DNA of 64,000 nucleotides from positions 242,655,904 to 242,719,903 of the forward strand of contig CM077674.1 in NCBI GenBank assembly GCA_039707655.1, in the 5' to 3' direction. The first letter of the stretch is position 1. Each line of letters opens with the position of its first letter. Source of the DNA: Elymus sibiricus. Taxonomy: Eukaryota; Streptophyta; Magnoliopsida; Poales; Poaceae. A model generated the notes under the pieces. The model was not told the origin of the DNA. It made no database searches and saw nothing but the letters and a program-made list of their open reading frames with translations. The position numbers and the translations under genes are program-made. This document shows, piece after piece, positions 59,301-64,000 of this stretch.

Positions 59301-60617
59301 ACATTATGCATGGTTACTATTATTGCAATATTATGAAATGTGACTTAATAATGACAACAACCTCCTCCGTCGACTGGATCGAGTCATAGTGTCACCGAAT
59401 CGAGCCCATCAAGTGCAACCACATTTGCCGGTATGGGACGGCCCTGACTTAGTCTATTGTCTTGCCTCTTGTCGGTACCACCAAACTAGGGAAGGTTATG
59501 CGTGCGCGCTACCCTGGCCCGGTAGGCGGCGATAACCTTGTGAGCCCAGTTATTTATTTGCGCGCGGTCCCCGTTTGGGACAGTTTTGTTTGGCCACGAC
59601 GGTGGCAGGTGTCACGGGGTGACACAGGGGCCACCCAGGACATGACCCTGGGAGGGTATGATTGTCGGTGGGACCGTAAGAGTGCCGGCAATAGACAAGT
59701 TTTGTTGGAGCAGCACTGGTCCACCCGAATGGGAACATGTACTAAAGTACGAGGCCAGGCGCTCCATGGTGTGGGTAAAGTGCGCAACCTCTGCAGAGTG
59801 TAAATCTATTCGAATAGCCGCGTCCTCGGTCATGGACAGTTCGTATTAGGCCACTATTTGGTCTGTGTCGAGTCTGGAGGAACAAACTATATAATGTTAT
59901 TGTTAAGACTGAACCAGAGAATGGTAAGGTTTATCAGACTTGCAGTACAGATGCATGGACATCAGATGATGTCAGAGGTATGATTGCTAGCCATGTGATG
60001 GCTATGAGATGAGCGGTTGGATGACCGCAAGGTTTGGATTGGACTTGGATCGTGAGAATACTCGGAGTATGAATTATTTATTTGATATGCTTTACCTTAC
60101 TGTATTTACTTCAATAGTATTATGATAGATAATCCTGCTATGACATGATGATTAATACTGCTAGTTGTTTAATCCTGCTAGATAATCCTGCCATAATATA
60201 ATAGTTAATATTGTTAAGATAACTATTTGCATGCTTGAATGCCATGGATTGCTTTGCTTGGTGTATATGTTGGTATGGTTTGCTTGCGAGTACATTCAAA
60301 AGTACTCAGCGGCCTTCAATGTGGCCAGGTTCACCTAAGGATCCGACGTTCGCTAGCGAGGAGCCGGAGTGTTCACGGGCTAGAAGAGTAACCCAGTCAG
60401 ATCCCTGTGGATTGGAGCCGCACCAGGACCATGCTGCCTTAGATAGAGCTTTTCCGCTGCCATCACCCGTGTAATATCCCATGTAAGACTTATATGTCCA
60501 TTAATAGAAAAGCTTGTGCTCATGATACTTGTTGTAAACGCGCACGCCAGAGTGATCTCCTGGGCTGGCGTGTGCGGCGACCGTCTGGCTACAGTGGTAT
60601 TCAGGCGGGGCGCCACA
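56349..60617 (+). repeat. C LTR 5 (mosaic of types A and B)
   Basis: 4269 bp, one base longer than the others. Its front half follows type A (A in TTCCATTGAT, six-A run, CAACTATAATT, GCGCGGATAAG). Several later markers follow type B (five-C run, CCGGCGCCCG, GCATTGCTC, CTCCTCCGTCG, TTGCAGTAC), with a return to A at TTTTTACAGA and ACTTATATG. TATA box at 58032-58039. Confidence 0.9.
58032..58039 (+). promoter_or_regulatory. TATA box of C LTR 5
   Basis: TATAAATA after a five-C run. Confidence 0.6.
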
Positions 60618-63488
60618 ACGGATGGTATCAGAGCCAGGCTGACTGTAGGTTACCCTAGCCAGATTTTATTGCCTCTCGATCAGTAGAAAGCCCAGATGGA
60701 TTTCAGCCATCTTTGCCAGACAGGCACGGCTACTATTGATCATAAGGCAACCCCCATAGGTTTATGGCTCCATCAGATCCCCAACTCTCGTGGTCTTTGT
60801 CTTCGGGATGAAATGCCCGCACCAGGCAACGACCCGTGAGCCCTGAACCCCTAGGTAAACCAGATACCCCTACCTTGCTTGCTAACCATGGCATTTCTCT
60901 CCTCAAATCCAGTTTCCTTTGGGAAACGCCGATAAATTCCATCTCTCCCCGACAAACCTAGGATCGTTGACTAAGCCACTTTGGCTATGGTCGTGCGTTG
61001 AGTTTGATGTTCCCTAAGGAAGTAGTAGGAGCTTGACCCCAATTGCTACCAGGAGCATTGTGTGGTTTTGCTTCTAAATCCTTAGCGGTACATCGAGTGC
61101 GCTAGGCTAGTTATACTAGTGGATCTTCGGCCACATGTGTAAGGTCCGCAAAATTTGAGCTTTATTTGCTTTTTGGTTTTTTGCGGTTTTGCCTCTTTTC
61201 TCGATTCCGCTCTTTTGCTCCGACTGGATCCATCCGCAAGAGCTACCAAGGAAGACCAAGACACAACTTGGATAATACCCAATAATCCAAATTCAGTAAG
61301 AGTCAAGTCAAGCCAATTGCCAGGTATTCAGAACGCCAACACCGGATCTGACAAGAATGAAGAACGGGTCAGAAGTAGAATAAGAGTGCAACCGACAAGG
61401 CCAGACTATACCTGCGAGAGTTTGCCTCAGAACAGATCGCATTTGAGAAGAAGTTAGATGAGTTATCAGCAATGGACATTAGATGGGACAAATTATTCCA
61501 TCCTCGGCACAAGGATTATTTTGGTCAGTGGAGTGAACCTTGAGTCTTTTCTCAATGGACTCAAGAATTATTTATTACCCACAGAAGACATATCTCAAGA
61601 ATGTGAAGATGCCGAGAGCAACCACAAAACTCTGGTATGCTGATACAAATTTCCAAGCATATTCTGGAATTCTTTGATGCATATGCAAATTTTCTGGGCA
61701 TGATGAACAAGGTTGGCGAGGAATATGGATAAGTTTGCGGTTGCTCAGAATCAATGGGAACTTCACATGCTTGGAATCTCAGCTGAACCGAGTGGAATTA
61801 TCCGTCAATTGCTCACTACCGGCATCACTTAGTTTGAATACAAAGGGCATTCCGAATTAATTAGCAACATGAAGTCTGCATCGGTTGTGCAAACTCTACA
61901 GCAACAATGATCAGACCAGCAGAAGAACAAGCGGTGTGCATAACCAACGGAATATCTTCAGACAAGGTATGCCCTATACCAAGCTTTGGCTCCGCTATGG
62001 GTAAATTCCGGATACTTCGGAAGGAAGCCAGAATCGGCCACAGGTCCGACTACATATCACAGTGCAAGGCTTTTGGTACAAGGAACTCAGCCTTCCTCCG
62101 CAAGCTATCAAGAGAAGCTTACGACACAAGACTCCCAACCTTCCTCGCCACACCACTTGGTGAGAAAATCTTCTGGGGTACGGCACTCCCATCTTCCTCG
62201 GCTTGCTGCCATGGAAAGCTTCCAGCATAAGGCACCTGACCTTCCGCAGTAAGCCACATGAGGGAAAGCTTCTGGGGTACGATACCCAGCCTTTTCAGCA
62301 TGCTACCCTGGCAGAAGCTTCGAGTGCAAGGAATTCAGCCTTCTTCAGCATGCCATCGTGCCCGCAACAATCCTGTCAGAAGCATGAACTAGTTCGGACA
62401 CACGTCCGCCTCAGAACTCAGTGCTTGTGAAAGGAGTTACCCTACCCCTGCATATGTTGTGAGCATGCAGTCCAGGGGATCAGTTCATGCGAGCCACTCG
62501 TATACGGGAATGACTGTGCTCAAGAGAAACGTCGGCCCCATACTTCAAAGAAGGATATGAACACAGTACCCCTACGAGATATGCAAGAGTAAATTGTGAA
62601 TACAAGTCCAACAAGCTGGGATATGACCAAGGAGCCATGATGATAGGTCATGACAAGTTCCCCAAAAGGAACCCCCGAGAACAAGGAAGCCTTGAATAAA
62701 CAATCTCCGCGACGGTCAATGAAGTAAAGCTTCACAGACAAGGTGATATTGCCAATCCTTGTCGGACTCTTGCATATACGGCCACAACAATGCAGCCAGC
62801 ATGCCATACTCATCATGAATATGGGCCATCAACCCAGATAAGAGGCTAGTCTCCGAAAGGTGCACCGAATGTTAGCCATACTATGCCCAGCTCAGTGGTC
62901 ATAGCAAGGACCACAGAGGCTATATATGGCAGAGCCACCTCAGAGATTACCGTCTATGATTACTTTGTGATCATGCCCGACATTTCAGTTGGGAATCACC
63001 TGAGGACGAAGTCAGAATGCAAGAGACAGGAGGAAACACCTCGTACGGAACCCAGAGCCAGACTGAGTATTCTGACAAGGCAAAAAGAAAGCCACTCCTA
63101 GCCACTCCAGGCCATACGAGCACGTGAGTCTGGTACCCAGAAGGAATGTCTCGCCCTTGGCAGTCAATGTACGAAGTATCGCAATGAAACCCGAAGCAGC
63201 TAGTCCCAGGCCATGGAAACCAGACTATTTGTCGATACTCGGAGCTACCCACCAACCCCAGCCAACAAACTACCTGCACAAAGGGTTTGCCTGACAGGAA
63301 AGAGAAGGATTCAATGCAGCCGTCTGAAAGAGACAGCACCTGAGCCATCAACAGAGGCAGTTAAAAGGTCAGTAAACAAATGAAGACAAGATAGCTGATG
63401 GATCCAAGTCGCACACAGGTATGTTCCCCTTAGCCGGGAGGTAAGCCCGGAAATCTCGAGGACGAGATTTTCTTAAGGGGGGTAGGTT
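60618..63488 (+). mobile_element. C interior 5 (type A)
   Basis: 2871 bp, with CAGATTTTATTGCC and AAGCCCAG. CCATCCGC is shared with interior 3, and TTCCGGATAC is shared with interior 0. Polypurine tract at 63475-63486. Confidence 0.9.
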
Positions 63489-64000
63489 TGTGACACCCTG
63501 ATTTTCGCTCTCTTTTTTTCCTTCGCGGGATTTGACTCCCGTCTTTTTTTTTGGTGTTATCGAATTTTCTCTCGCTCTTGGGTATATGAAGATGGTCATT
63601 TAGCCTTGCCTTCCATATCCAACCAGGGATTCTCTCCAGTCAAACCTTGCCATCCAAGATTTATTCTCAGGATTTTTCCGCCGAAACCCTACTCTCCGAT
63701 CTACCGGAAGGGAAACCCTAATTTCTTCCGTTACAAAGGAATCCCAAGTTCCTTTGATCTATTGCCTCCCAAATTTTTCCCAGAGTCTCTCCTATATTTA
63801 TAAACCCTGGATATGCAAAAATATTGCCAAGTCATTTGCAATATTTTTCATTTAAAATTAATTCCTTTTTCTGCCAGTTAAAGGAATTAAATCTAGGAAA
63901 ATATCTATCCATCTCCAAAGTTCATGAAAACTTGTGGAGATATTCTTTGTGATCATATTGAGCTCCCATAAAAATATTGGCTATAATTAAATAAGGGAAA
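63489..64000 (+). repeat. C LTR 6, partial (type B), cut by the window end
   Basis: The first 512 bp carry TTCCTTTGAT and the five-A run, both type B, so the alternation continues to the edge. Confidence 0.9.

Larger units (their letters stand above)
25717..64000 (+). repeat. Tandem array of element C units sharing LTRs (7.14 kb period)
   Basis: LTR starts fall at 27793, 34932, 42071, 49210, 56349 and 63489, giving spacings of 7139, 7139, 7139, 7139 and 7140. Each unit is one LTR (4268-4269 bp) plus one interior (2871 bp), all in the same direction. Neighbouring interiors share one LTR, so this is not a row of separate insertions with individual target duplications. Units differ by few substitutions. 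The array continues beyond 64000. Unequal exchange between LTRs of sister copies, or integration of circular/concatemeric DNA, could produce it. Confidence 0.93.

Noticed and set aside
27793..60617. Separate nested insertions of complete C elements
   Set aside because: Each interior is bounded by an LTR shared with its neighbour, and the DNA between units contains no second LTR and no target duplication.

Overview
The window is repeat-only plant DNA, most likely from a Triticeae grass (wheat, barley, rye or Aegilops). The reasons are a long LTR opening TGATACGTCTCC with a tRNA-Asp-type primer site, a Maximus/SIRE-like Copia element, and two related Gypsy-type families with 4.3-4.4 kb LTRs around non-coding interiors. 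The last architecture is known in Triticeae as LARD (large retrotransposon derivative, e.g. barley Sukkula). I see no intact host gene, tRNA, rRNA, CRISPR array or prokaryotic feature. Family names come from memory of architecture and motifs, not from a search.

Layout. (1) 1-12010: a tandemly duplicated ~0.7 kb block (four copies, R1-R4) containing a PIF/Harbinger-like DNA element. The complete element (10576-11686, TAA target duplication) carries a ~176-codon minus-strand reading frame with one stop. A Copia element interrupts R1, and a solo LTR of the same family sits at exactly the same base of R3. The Copia interior (1899-7702) holds a broken gag-protease-integrase-RT-RNase H frame and several polypurine tracts. 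(2) 12011-25716: an Athila-like LTR (12011-12389 plus 24336-25509) with primer site and a short stub of interior. It is split by an intact 11.9 kb LARD-like element, called element B (12390-24330, target duplication ATATT), which has 4.38 kb LTRs and a 3.18 kb interior without retroviral protein domains. (3) 25717-64000: a head-to-tail array of a related family, called element C, in the order interior-LTR-interior-LTR with one LTR shared between neighbouring interiors. The period is 7139 bp (7140 for the last unit). Five full LTRs (4268-4269 bp), five full interiors (2871 bp each), one truncated interior at the left edge and one partial LTR at the right edge are visible; the array runs out of the window.

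Most notable: the C array shows a second-order dimer. Diagnostic bases alternate A/B/A/B/A(B) between successive LTRs and interiors, so the amplified block was about 14.28 kb (two units). Second, the interior of B holds four consecutive stem-loops (18721-18973) with near-constant loops and different but self-complementary stems, a covariation signature of a selected or formerly selected RNA structure. Third, B and C interiors share a ~50 bp tandem repeat and a perfect 8-bp hairpin next to the polypurine tract.

How the parts work: each long LTR carries a TATA box followed by a GC-rich leader, and each complete interior begins with a primer binding site and ends at a polypurine tract. B and C therefore keep the cis signals for transcription and reverse transcription but would need proteins from another element. 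The Copia copy is dead by several frameshifts and stops.
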